Source of the DNA: Trichobilharzia szidati
Taxonomy: Eukaryota > Platyhelminthes > Trematoda > Strigeidida > Schistosomatidae
NCBI GenBank assembly: GCA_944472155.2
Contig: OX235271.1
Span: 80,832,256 to 80,896,255, forward strand
Direction: 5' to 3'
Length of the DNA: 64,000 bases
In this document: positions 1-10,580 of the stretch, one piece after another
How positions within the stretch are numbered: the first letter of the stretch is position 1
How the letters are laid out: the number at the start of each line of letters is the position of its first letter
The notes under the pieces: generated by a model
Databases searched by the model: none
Told to the model about the DNA's origin: nothing
Seen by the model: the letters and a program-made list of their open reading frames with translations, nothing else
Program-made: the position numbers and the translations under genes

Positions 1-58
1 CGCTTAAACGCTTAACTTTCAACCAGTGGATGACGGGAGTCAACCTACGCGCTTCACA

Positions 59-513
59 ACTAATCCTTACAAAAATCAACTATTGAAAATTAATCTGATG
101 CTCGCTAGTGACTTGCTACAGGACGGACGGAGTTTCCTGTAGTTCTAGTGAGAAGCCGTGACCAGTGAGGTCCACCCAGACGTCAAGTGCGAGGATGAAT
201 ATCCCACCTACGACAATGGTTGGAGTCGCGCTAAATCACGAATTGGTAGAAGTTAGAATTCATGGGCTGGCCATTGAATCGGATCCCAGTGGCTGAATGG
301 TATACGAGCTCGCTAGCCTTGCAACCGGTAGGTCCTGGGTTCGAACCCTGTTGGTGGGTGCTTACTGCCGATGATTCCCAAACTAGGATGAAACAGCAGC
401 TGTCCAGTACCCCTTGCTGATTTTCAATGGTTCTCTCACTGATATCGATCAGTGGTCAACTCATCAAAACAAAAATAAATCTAATCCTTACAAACTAACT
501 ATTGAAAATTAAT
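59..513 (+). mobile_element. Sm-alpha-like tRNA-headed retroposon with degenerate hammerhead, more than one unit long
   Basis: The copy has an A-box-like stretch near 290 (tggctgaatgg), a B box near 339 (ggttcgaaccc) and a hammerhead-like segment at about 372-410 (GATGA, stem II around cccaaactagga, then GAAAC). The ribozyme core reads CCGATGA, not CUGANGA, so it is probably inactive. A stretch of about 33 bases beginning taatccttac occurs at both ends (61 and 482), so the copy contains slightly more than one ~420-bp unit. The family resembles the Schistosoma Sm-alpha retroposons. Confidence 0.8.
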
Positions 514-1084
514 GAGATTTAAACAATAAGATAGAGTATCACTAACCCTCAAACACACGTCATTGACCTAACTGAATGGATAAGCAGCAAGTTAGTTGTT
601 GACTGACATTCCATTTGCATGTTAATTATACACAGAGGCTAAGAATCACACTTATTGTATGACAGTTTATATCAGTATCCAGTTACTCAGGTTGAAATAG
701 GCAAAGCAAGACTTAAAGTTAAAACCTCTATTTGGATGAAAGTCAACTGAACTACGTTAAAGAATAGAGATCCTTCAGTGGGGACGGACGGACGGATGCA
801 TTAATGACTTTGGGAAGAGCAATTCTGCTCAAAAGCAAATTCGAGTCCTTAACACAAGTCTAACCGTATTCATTCGCTAACCTAACCTGAGATGAACTGG
901 ATATCCCGTTATTTAACACTTATTATTTCATGCTATTTACCTACTTTCACTAACTTACACAGTTTGAGTGTCTCAAGTTCATTGGTGAGTTCTTTTTTCT
1001 CCCTAGATCATTATACTCTGGTTTGCAGCCAAGTAAGTAACACTAGGCCAATGAGTTGTATATTTCCACAATATTACTTGTAAC

Positions 1085-1400
1085 CAGTAGGGTGCAGTAG
1101 GTCGGGTGTGAGGACAAATACTCGCCGAAGACATTGGCTAGGGGTCGCGCTATGTCGCGAATTGGCAGAAGTTAGAATTCATGGGCCATTGGATCGGGTC
1201 CCAGTGGCTTAATGGTCTACGAGCTCGCCTTGTAACCAGAAGGTCCTGGGTTCGAATCCCGGTGGGTACGTACTGCTGAAGAGTCCCAAACTAGGCTGAC
1301 GAAACAGCTGTCCAGTACTCCCAGGTTTTCCAATGGTTCTCTAACTAATGTCAGCTCATGATGAAAATCCTGTAACCAATCAAATCCCTACAAACCAACA
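1085..1400 (+). mobile_element. Sm-alpha-like retroposon with well-preserved hammerhead
   Basis: It shows the same order as the copy near the window start: leader, A-box-like cagtggcttaatgg near 1201, B box ggttcgaatccc near 1249, hammerhead at 1270-1318, then a tail with the family signature cagctcatgatgaaaatcc. The first part of the unit is missing. This is the best-preserved ribozyme-bearing copy in the window. Confidence 0.85.
1270..1318 (+). ncRNA. type I hammerhead ribozyme
   Basis: The parts fit the hammerhead consensus. Stem I GTACTG (1270-1275) pairs perfectly with CAGTAC (1313-1318). The core CTGAAGA (1276-1282) matches CUGANGA. Stem II is GTCC.../...GAC with a small bulge, followed by GAA (1301-1303). 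Stem III is the self-complementary ACAGCTGT (1304-1311). Cleavage is predicted after C1312. Sm-alpha RNAs of schistosomes are known to carry such ribozymes. Stem III has no loop and would pair in a dimer or tandem transcript. Confidence 0.85.
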
Positions 1401-1837
1401 CTTGAATTCGCTAAGTGTCTTAAGATCATAAAATTTTACTTCTACCGAATATACTACATGGAAGGTGTTTATCCACTTAGTAACAAATTAACAGCGGATA
1501 GGAAATTTTATAACATGTACCCAAATGCATCATCGAAAAAAATGTGAAATATATATATATATATTAAGTAATAAATTATTTAACAGTTATGGTTTATTTA
1601 TATCTAACAAATCAATAAAAGGAAAGATGGTTCAGTTTATGCACTAACTGCATAGATAAACACGAAGGTATAGCTCGCATTTCCGATAATTGTGATTTAT
1701 ATTCATTGTCCAATCTTGATTCACACTTTTTTATTGAAATTTAATGACATTATCTAATTAATAAACAAACCAACTAATTAAGTTTAATAATAATTGCATA
1801 TAATTTTCAAGTATTGGTTTTGTAGAGATTTTATTTG

Positions 1838-2040
1838 ATTGGTTGATTGGAGGATTTCATCATGAGCTGATATCAGTTAGAGAATCATTGGAAAACCAAC
1901 CTGGGAGTACTGGACAGCTGTTTCGTCAGCCTAGTTCGGAACTCTTCACAGTACGCACCCTCATCACAGGGTTCAAACCCAGGGCCTTCTGGTTACAAGG
2001 CAAGCTAGCTCGTGGACCATTAAGTCACTGGGACCTGATC
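1838..2040 (-). mobile_element. Sm-alpha-like retroposon, minus-strand half of a head-to-head pair
   Basis: Read on the minus strand it has a tRNA-like head (complement of ccattaagtcactggg), a B box (complement of gggttcaaaccc) and a hammerhead region at about 1905-1952. The core lacks one base next to stem I, so activity is doubtful. It abuts a plus-strand copy of the same family at about 2040. Confidence 0.75.
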
Positions 2041-2212
2041 TACAAGCTCGCCATGTAACCATAAGGTCCTGGATTCGAACATCACAGTGAAGATGCGTAC
2101 TGATGAGGAGTCCCCTACTAGGATGAGACAGCTGTCCAGTACTCCCAGGTTTTCCAATGGTTCTCTAATTGATATCAGCTCATGATGAAATCCTCCAACT
2201 AATTGGATAGAA
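2041..2212 (+). mobile_element. Sm-alpha-like retroposon, plus-strand half of a head-to-head pair
   Basis: It starts inside the tRNA-like head (acaagctcgcc...ggattcgaac), continues through a hammerhead-like stretch at 2096-2145 and ends with the family tail cagctcatgatgaaatcc. The core reads CTGATGAGGAGTCCC with extra bases at the start of stem II, so folding is altered. Together with the minus-strand half it forms a divergent composite. Confidence 0.75.
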
Positions 2213-2700
2213 GTATTTTGGTTGTCTAACTACATTTTGTACAGAATATATGTATGTTTCAAGGAGTATAACGCTAAAGTGAGAAGTGAAAAACACAAAA
2301 TGAATACTAAATATATCTTAAATTATATTATATAGTATGGTCAAGATACAAAAATGCGGAAAGATTCTAATCCCCTGGAACTAGTACAACATAAAGTTGT
2401 CTTTCTTTTAATTTCTTGCGTTCTGAGGCTAGACATATTGGCTTGAAGGTGTGAAGTTTCAGTAGCAATGGAGTAAATATGCCTCATGCACAACGCCCCC
2501 CCATCTTATACAGGGTTATCACCAATTAGTAAGCTAGATAAGATTTAGGAGTGAATCGATCGAGAATGGGACCTGGACTTCCCATGGGTCTGGTGAACAT
2601 TCCTACCAGTGAACCACCGACAAACACGACCTGAAGTTGACAATCAATGATTATTTTTTCACCCTCAACAAACGTAGTAATAATTAGACATTTTGAAATT

Positions 2701-3230
2701 AATTTTCTATAGTTTGGTTTGTAAGGGTTAGTTCTGTTTTAACGAGTTGATCACGGATTGATATCAGTGAGAGAACCATTGAAAACCAGCAATGGAGTAC
2801 TGGACAGCTGCTGTTTCATCCTAGTTTGGGAATCATCGGGAGTACGCACCCACCACCAGGATTCGAACCCACGACCTTCCGGTTACAAGACAAGCTCGTA
2901 TACCATTCAGCCACTGGGACCCGATTCAATGGCCAACACATGAATTCTATCTACTACCAATTCATGATTTAGCGCGACTCCAACCATCGTCGTAGGTCGG
3001 ACATCCATCCACACATGTGACATCTAATTGGACCTCACTGGTCACGACTTCTCACTAGAACTCCAGGAAACTCCTTCCTGTAGCAAGTCACTAGTGAGCA
3101 TCATATTAATTTTCTATAGTTTGGTTTGTAAGGGTTAGTTATGTTTTTACGAGTTTGGCCACGGATTGATATCAGTTAGAGGGAGTACTAGACAGCTGCT
3201 GTTTCATCCTATTTTGAAATTATTAAACTG
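2701..3230 (-). mobile_element. Sm-alpha-like retroposon, about 1.3 tandem units
   Basis: On the minus strand this contains a leader (complement of ggtcacgacttctcacta), A and B boxes and a degenerate hammerhead. The module beginning aattttctatagtttgg recurs at 2701 and 3108, a period of 407 bp. The second unit is truncated inside its ribozyme at about 3225. The tandem structure fits retrotransposition of a multimeric or circular RNA. Confidence 0.8.
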
Positions 3231-3814
3231 AGTACTCCTAACTGGTATTTTTAAGTGAATTAAACCTTTCGAGTGAGTCAGTCAACTGTAAATGTCATCT
3301 ATGCTTCATCAAATTAAATAGAATATTTCAGTAAAAGTCTTTGGCCTTGAGACAGATAAACTTTATCTTCACTTCTCTTATACATTATTAGTTCAGAAGC
3401 AGTAATTTTGTAAGTTATATCATAATCATCATTTCATTGACTAAAATCTTGGCACTATATATCAAGACTAAAAAAAACTGTTTTTCAGCCAACTAGTTAT
3501 TTTTCTATTGGCAACAATGAAGGTATAAATTAAAGTTTACCTACCTACCTAGTGTTAACATGTATACACTTTCATTTACATGATTCTTTAATCTAATATC
3601 GTTGTAAGTAAGCTATGCAATTCATGATTATTATTATTATTATTATTACTTTGTGAACAGCTACGTTAACTTTAAGTCACTTTTTTTTGAGGAAATTATG
3701 TATGAAAAGGCGCATAAATTAATAATTAAACCATCTAGTTTCCAAGTTTTGCTATCCAGGGGTATAAATTGATTTCACGTTTAATCAAATAACTGAATTC
3801 AGTTAAGAAACTGT

Positions 3815-4085
3815 TAAGAGCCAGGAAGGATTAGACTGATATTTCGTCCTAATTTGAGACTTTTCATGAGTCCATACACATGATTCCGCTGAGAATCGAA
3901 CCTAGGTTACGAGGCTAGCACATGGACCATTCACATACTGGGACACAATCCCATGGCCCATGAATGCTTAACTTCTACCGATTTGAGATATACAACGTGA
4001 GTATGTTCCCTTACACCCACGTGCCTTTTGAGTCCTCTCTGGTTTTCTAATTGAAGTCGGTTCATGATCAAACCAGGAGTAAACC
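3815..4085 (-). mobile_element. old, divergent Sm-alpha-like copy
   Basis: The order of recognisable pieces on the minus strand is the family order (hammerhead remnant near 3840-3870, B-box remnant around gaatcgaacctagg, A-box remnant near ccattcacatactggg). Each piece carries many substitutions, which indicates an old insertion. Confidence 0.6.
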
Positions 4086-4364
4086 ATCTATGGCAGCCTT
4101 AGTTTGGTATTCTGATACTGATGAAACCAAACTCAGATTTAGATTATACTAAGATTTGCATCGACAACCTCTAAGTCATGAGTTGCAAAATACAGTTACT
4201 GGTAAAATTTTAAATTAATGAAAGGTTAATCCATTCGCTATCGTCATCCTTATTGACAGTTTCAGTAAGACATTAAAGTCAGCTAATCGAGCATACATTT
4301 GATCATTTAATAAATATTAGTTGAAAATCCACTAAGAAATCAAACTACGTTTCATAATCATCTG

Positions 4365-4890
4365 ACTGATTGAGGTTCAATGCAGAACTCAGAATGGAAG
4401 TGCACCAGTTCAAGTGGAAACACTCTATGAAGAACACAAAGGTAGTGAAAAGAAAAAGTAAGAGAAGTACAAAAGAACTATGATGAGCAGAAATATAAAA
4501 GGGAGAAGAATTAGTAATATGGGAAAAAAATATGAAGATTCAGTAGATCTGCCAGATTACGTAGAATAAATGCATCTGCTGGCTGCACCACACTGAGAAC
4601 GGTTTTGAGTCATATCATCAATAGCCTCAATGTATTGGTTATTAGGATCACGAGGATCCCAACTAGACAGTCTGCATCTTTCTACATGGCTTAAACTAAC
4701 TGTTAGAGACTGCCCCTAGGTTTTGATTTGACCACCATGAAAACTTTTCTCATCGACAACGGCGATGACTCGGAATGCGCAACACATATCCCAGCCATCT
4801 GAATCAACGTAGTTCCACAACACCATCGGTTAGCTTCCTTTTCCTTGCCTAGTACTCCAAGCCTAACATCGATATTATTCACCACATATT
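4365..4890 (-). pseudogene. RTE-like LINE family 2, 3' fragment
   Basis: The stretch aligns by eye with other family-2 copies in the window: the 3' UTR signature (ttcaa...cagaactc...ttcaagt) lies at 4375-4425, and further right the complement of the LRWLGHVLRMP-type C-terminal region. All frames are broken. It is followed directly by a Penelope-like fragment at 4,897. Confidence 0.65.
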
Positions 4891-4896
4891 ATATCT

Positions 4897-5809
4897 TTTT
4901 GATGTGATTGTGTTCTCTGAGCTGGACAGTTAATTTGCGGGATTTTCTCGGATTCCTCTTCTCTTGTGAAATCGATGTCGTTGAAGACGTTGTTTATTAA
5001 GTTGTGAGTTTTATCTAACTCGTTTCTTTTCACTATTACAAATGTGTCGTCCACGTAACGTATCCAAATCTTGGGTTTGATCTTTGGTAAGATTATGTTT
5101 TCGAGTCTTTGCATCACTCACTGCTTCTGCAATCAAACCTGATATTGGTGATCCCATGGGTGTTCCTTTGACTTGTTCATATATTTGACCGTTGATTTGG
5201 AACTCCAACATATAACCTATCCAAAGAATTATACAGAAAACTGAAACACCTAACGAAATCTTGTGATCACTGCATCAACTCTGCTATCCAATTTCTAGAG
5301 AAAATCAAAGGCATCCAAATAGATGAACAAGAAATAATCATATCCTTCGACGTCACAGCCTTATATACCCCCAATCGGACAAAAACTAGCAAACGAGACC
5401 ATGGAACAATTACTCAGCAACGACGAACACCTCCCACAACAATCAAAAATGTAACACACAAGCTGGATGGAATGCATGGATGGACTTATGCGTAACAACG
5501 TACTTCCAATTCAACGGTCAAATATATGAACAAGTCAAAGGAACACCCATGGGATCACCAATATCAGGTTTGATTGCAGAAGCAGTGAGTGATGCAAAGA
5601 CTCGAAAACATAATCTTACCAAAGATCAAACCCAAGATTTGGATACGTTACGTGGACGACACATTTGTAATAGTGAAAAGAAACGAGTTAGATAAAACTC
5701 ACAACTTAATAAACAACGTCTTCAACGACATCGATTTCACAAGAGAAGAGGAATCCGAGAAAATCCCGCAAATTAACTATCCAGCTCAGAGAACACAACC
5801 ACATCAAAA
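4897..5809 (+). mobile_element. Penelope-like element family 1, RT fragment with inverted partial copy
   Basis: The plus strand from 5204 encodes reverse transcriptase pieces of the Penelope type: IISFDVTALYTP near 5340, then EQVKGTPMGSPISGL, then IRYVDDTFVIVKRNELD with the catalytic YVDD. Frames shift at about 5450 and 5590. The last part (5503-5809) is repeated inverted at 4897-5203, giving a hairpin with 307-bp arms around 299 bp of upstream RT sequence. The GIY-YIG domain is deleted. The 3' end (cagctcagagaac...catccacctgagct) is shared with the copy at 30.3-32.2 kb. Confidence 0.85.
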
Positions 5810-5814
5810 TCATC

Positions 5815-6880
5815 CACCTGAGCTAGGAATCTTCTCCATCATATCTACATATTATATCATCATTTATCATATTATCATCCACTTACAAAAGGATATGCTA
5901 ATTTAATTCTTTAATTTATCAAGTCAAGCAGAAGAATACAGTAAAGAAAAGAATTTTTAGATTTTGTCTCTGATAGTAATAGTAATAATTTGCTATAATA
6001 TAAGTAGTAATTACTATTTTTTTTACTTTCTTCTGTCTTTTTTTCGTCAGGCAACAAAACACACTGCGAAGACATAATTAGACAAAACAAAGAAATATAT
6101 GATGAAAGACATTATTATTACTATTATCATTATTATTATTATTTGTGGTATGTTTGTAGACTTTTGTTAGAGGATGAAATGAAACAATAAAAGTATTAAT
6201 AATAATAATAATAACAATAATCATGTATCAAACAAATATTTCTAATTTGATTCTAGTCTTCTGTAGCAGTAATAATAATAATAGTAATAAACACATTAGA
6301 CAAATTATTTTGTCAACAACGTATGACGTTGCTGCTGCTGCTACTGCTGCTGATGATGATGATGGGGATTATACAGCCACAAGGCAGAATGTAATTAAGG
6401 AAAAATGTCTCAATCGCATGAAAACATGCGCCATAATTTGGATGAGTGTGTGTGTCTGTGTGTTAGTGAAGGAGTAGTCACAGTTGGATTAAGTAGAGGA
6501 TCACATGTACACACACACATACACGCACACACACACACACACAAACACAAGAGAGTTTCTTACGAAAACTCTAAAATTGAGAAAGTGTTTTTTTGCTTGT
6601 ATGGAATTGTTATAAATCGATGGAATATATACATAGCATTGCTGAACAATACATGAGATTTAATACGACAGTCAAATTACCATGGATTTGATATAAGTCA
6701 GACTGTTTGTTTGAAGGGAAAGTTGACAGTTTACATACCAGAAAACATTCAGCTGAAAGAGCTTAGTCGGTTAAGGTTACATAATTTTAAATAGAAAATT
6801 GGTTAAAACGAGAAAAACGAAAAACTTTCTAGGGGCAATGGATCCACAGCATTCCTTGAGGTTTTGTGTCGAGTGCTGGG
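5815..6880. repeat. AT-rich spacer with simple repeats
   Basis: No gene is recognised. The stretch contains ATT/AAT runs (6110-6140, 6195-6215), a trinucleotide-rich tract at 6325-6365 (GCT, then GAT) and a CA/CACG repeat at 6506-6545. Short open frames here encode only repeat-derived sequence. Confidence 0.7.
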
Positions 6881-6889
6881 TAAGGCGCG

Positions 6890-7815
6890 TGAATCAATAG
6901 AAGATATGGAGTGAAGTGGTAGAGCACACTGACTACTTCACTTATTTGGGGAGTTGCATCAGTCAGTGCCAATGGATTGATCGCTGACGAAACTCAGCAC
7001 GGATCCAGAAGGCTCGTCTGACATATGCCAGTTTACACCATCTCTGGTGTAGACGTGATATCCGACTGGCTGTTGACCAAAGGGCGTGTGTATTGCTCAG
7101 CGGCACTTTGGTCCATCCTCCTCTATAACTGGCTATGAGACCTGGCCATTGAGAGTGGAAGACATGAAAAGGCTAGATGTCTTTGATCATAAGAGTCTGT
7201 GTCCTATCTCTCGTGTTAGGTGGTATAGCAAAATGAGTAATATTGAGGTTAGGCGTCTAGTGTTAGTTAAAGAGGGGAAATCAATAAATGAGGCTATGAA
7301 GTTACACTGATTGAGGTGGTTAAGACATGTGTTATGCATGCCTGTCTATCCATCGCCTTCCTCAACTGGCAGTGTCCGCTAACTGACATGGGATCAGCTT
7401 GGAAAAGACCCAGCTAGCAGTGGTCAAACCAAAACATGGCTTCATCAATCAATGAAATCCAAGACAGTTAGTTTAAGCCAGCCAGTCACATAGGAAGGTG
7501 TAAACTCCCTTGTTGGGTTCTTCAGGATGGTAAAAACCAATGGCTGGAGTCAAGAGGGTGATATAGTTGAAAATCGTTCTCAGTGGTTGGCGCAGATGCA
7601 TCCACTCCTTGTGATTTATAATAATTTATAATATCCAATAAAACTGTTGTTCTTCCACATTACTACTCTTTTTGCCTAATATTTCTGTTTATTATCTCTC
7701 TCGCTCTTTTGAATCTCTCTTTACTCTCTTCTCTTGCTTTGTATGCCAGATGAAGAGAGTATGGCAACTTGAATCGTTGCACATCTGCGCAAAATTCCAT
7801 GTTGAAACCAGTCAG
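6890..7815 (+). pseudogene. RTE-like LINE family 2, 3' third
   Basis: The fragment covers the region after the RT domain: the DYFTYLGSCISQCQ-like strand (near 6930), SNIEVRRLVLVKEG (near 7235) and the 3' UTR up to the end signature near 7785-7815. Stops and frameshifts break it (for example tga near 7307). The longest open piece is 7086-7310. It is 5' truncated, as is usual for LINE copies. The 3' end runs into short CAGT-type repeats, as RTE elements often do. Confidence 0.75.
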
Positions 7816-7877
7816 TTAGTTGCTTAAAAGTAGCATTTTATTCCTCCCTAGAATTATGTTACTCAGCTTTACGGTGT

Positions 7878-8350
7878 TATTATTATTATTATTCCCTTGG
7901 GTCCAAAGTGAAATATTCCCATTTTACACTGTGTTCTCTGAAGTATTTCTTTTACGTGGCTCTATGACTGCCCATTCGCTTCCATTTCATCTCCTTTTAA
8001 CACGGTTTCTCTCATGTCACCATCGGACCCACGAAGCCCAACTCATCGTTTGCCATTTGGATTCTATTCGAAGACATGCAGGATGATGTCATTTAATGGT
8101 CTTCTAGGCGTGTCCAATTCACTCCACTCCGCATTTCCATCTGCATCCTTGTAAGGCGATAGAATCTTGATTGGTTCAGTGTCCCAGTTCCTTGTTGCTA
8201 ATTGTTCCTGACCATCTAATCTTCAGTATTATTAAGCGAAGGCAACTGTTAATAAAAGTCTAAAGTCTGTTGGAAATGCTTTTCATGACACTGTCGTCAA
8301 GTCTCTGAACCATATTTGGCAGCACTAACTTGACATTAATGCTGAAAAAT
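7878..8350 (-). pseudogene. SR2-like RTE LINE (family 1), 3' fragment
   Basis: On the minus strand this is a decayed copy of the RTE C-terminal region (WRWIGH...LRR...NPKG-like pieces). Its 3' end is an AAT repeat, seen as ATT at 7878-7893 on the plus strand. No long frame is intact. Confidence 0.65.
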
Positions 8351-8451
8351 TCGAATTCTATTCCTTATGCTAAGCACAGTAGATTTTCATACTGGTTTCG
8401 GAGTAACAGTTTACAACAACCTTCAATTTATGTTTATCAGTTGTGTCTGAA

Positions 8452-8657
8452 GTGCGTCGGTGGCACAGCGGTAGAATGCTACCAACCAGGCCTCACATGG
8501 TCTAGGGTTCGATCTCCGGCCGATGCACTCCTGCTTTACCTCGCTAAGCCAGTAATAAAACTGGTTGGGATAGGTGAGGCTAGCAACCGAAACTTCAAAG
8601 CTCTTACCTGAAGCCCTATGTTCCACTGGGAACGTAAGGGAATAATAATATAAAAAA
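8452..8657 (+). mobile_element. tRNA-headed SINE, type A (RTE-type tail), with 11-bp TSD
   Basis: The SINE has a head with pol III boxes (tcggtggcacagcggtag and agggttcgatctcc), a body and a 3' end reading cctgaagccctatgttccac then an AAT repeat. That end is the same as the 3' end of the SR2-like RTE copies in this window. Perfect 11-bp target duplications (ttgtgtctgaa) lie at 8441-8451 and 8658-8668. Confidence 0.9.
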
Positions 8658-8669
8658 TTGTGTCTGAAA

Positions 8670-9364
8670 GCTATGATGCATTAGATTCTGTCGCTTGATA
8701 GTTTATAAAAATTCACCTTCACAACAAGTAGACTTTTAAGGGGAATACAAAAACTCTAATCTACCTACACCAAAGAGTATGGGTAGAAAAATATAACTTT
8801 TATTTTTTATCAATACATTGTAGACAATAGGTGTGGTTTATATTTTGTGACATGTATAATTCCAATTCATGTGGTTGTTGCTGGGCGACAACAATTCTAA
8901 GTGGGGGTTGTGTTTTTTCTTCTTCCACACACCATTGTATTTATTTCTTTACTTCATTGAATTCAACAATAACAACAACAAAAAATATCTTATACACATG
9001 TTGATTTCAACCCATAAAATGATAGGAATCGAATATAATTCACCATTGTGATATAGTGTAGTATAAAAGATTTGGGACTATGGATTTGATGAAGAAAAAA
9101 TAACAAAATTTGAAAAAAAGGTTGCTACCATAGATTTATTTTATATATATAAATTTCTATAATATTATATAATCTATTCATCTACATATGAAATTCACTT
9201 TTTATTAAACCACTTCAAAACAAAGGCAATCCTTTAAATTACTAGTATATTTATTGCAATGTGTTAAAATCCCTACAACTGAATTTGCTTACAAACATCA
9301 TAATATTTAATGTTAAGTTAAAATCTATGGAAATGCGGACTAATAATTCCTATTTCAACATAGA
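8670..9364. other. AT-rich stretch without recognised genes
   Basis: Only AT-rich sequence and short poly-T/poly-A runs are seen. The 60-residue open frame at 8869-9051 has low-complexity composition and no family signature. Confidence 0.5.
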
Positions 9365-9900
9365 TTTTCGCCACGAACCAACATCAGATAGGAAATCATT
9401 GAAGACCAAGGAACATTGGACATATTAGGTTGTCCTAGCTTGGGACTCTTCCGTAAAGTCTACCTATGACCCAGGCAAGTGCGTCGGTGGCATAGCGGTT
9501 AGGACGCTTGCCGACCATGCACATGGTCCAGGGTTCGATCCCCGGCCGACGCACTCCTTTACCTCACTAAGCCAGAAATAAAAGCTGGTAAAGAGGAAAA
9601 GTTGGGCATGAGGCTAGCAACCTCATCCTGTCAAAATAAACACTGCCACAGGAACTTCAAGCCTCTAGCCTGAAGCCCTATGTTCCACTAGGGAAAGTGA
9701 AGGAAAAAAAGTGACCCAGGACTTTAAGGTTACAAGACAAACTCATTGACCATTCATGATATACCATTGGACTCCATCCTAATGATTGGAGTGGTCCGCA
9801 AACACGCCATGTAATCTGAAGGCCCTGAGTTCGACCCCTAGTGGAGTTATAAGTATCTACTGATGAAGAGTCCCAATCAAGGACGAAATGAAGTCATTAA
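9365..9900. mobile_element. Sm-alpha-like composite, minus then plus, interrupted by a SINE
   Basis: A minus-strand copy runs from 9365 to 9475 and continues at 9712-9780 after the SINE. A plus-strand copy from about 9780 to 9900 follows, with a B box near 9826 and a degenerate ribozyme (ctgatgaagagtccc...ggacgaaat) at 9863-9890. The head-to-head layout matches other composites in the window. Confidence 0.7.
9476..9711 (+). mobile_element. tRNA-headed SINE, type A, nested in an Sm-alpha copy, 9-bp TSD
   Basis: The insertion splits an Sm-alpha-like copy and is bounded by perfect 9-bp duplications (tgacccagg at 9467-9475 and 9712-9720). The head has A box ggtggcatagcggttagg and B box agggttcgatcccc. 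The 3' part (cctgaagccctatgttccac) matches the RTE tail. The duplication dates the SINE as younger than the host copy. Confidence 0.92.
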
Positions 9901-10580
9901 TTCATAAAGTCAGTTAGTCATTAAACCTGACTTCATTAATTATTATGATGTTTGCTTTTCTAACTACTCTTGACTCTTCTCAAAATCATATTTCAGCTAA
10001 CTTTGAAACCAAGGCAATGGTTTGTCGAAACCAAAACTTATAAACACCCCCCGAGAACCTACAGTCAGTCAGGCACAAAAATATATTCGATAGGTCTAGA
10101 TTTTAGACAGTATTACAGAGTTAAGCTATTATTCTTGAATGGCTTTGACTGACCATTGATATTCAAGTAGATATTGTTAGTTACCTTAAACCAATTAGCA
10201 TTGGGCTATTCTCTGTAGTAAAAATAGAAAATATAAGCAAAACTATAAGCAAAGAGAATGACAAAAAGTTAAAATTGAGAGACAGTCAAGCCCATCAAAA
10301 GTATGCAAAAAAACTGCAAGTGATTTGAAGAAATTCAAGTAACAGAGATTTGCATTTTTATCCAGTAATTACTATCATCTCATGAGAACCAATCTATAAA
10401 TATGATGTAACTACAAACCAATGGATATATATATATATATATATATATCATAGATGTACTAATGGAATCCACCATAACTGACTTTAGCGACTTAGAAATT
10501 GACTCGTTACAAGGGTACAATCTTACCGACTAAGACCATGAGACCACCTAGATAAAGACGCTGAGAAATGCAGAATCTTT
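9900..10580. other. AT-rich stretch with a TA microsatellite
   Basis: No gene is recognised. A (TA)n run lies at about 10427-10449. The open frame 9970-10152 has no family resemblance. Confidence 0.5.

Noticed and set aside
301..350. tRNA-like A and B boxes (here and at many other sites) as genuine tRNA genes
   Set aside because: No cloverleaf with acceptor stem could be drawn; the boxes belong to retroposon heads repeated many times.
6223..6656. two overlapping open frames of 84 and 83 codons
   Set aside because: Their protein is translated microsatellite (Ala/Asp runs and His/Thr repeats from CA and GAT tracts).
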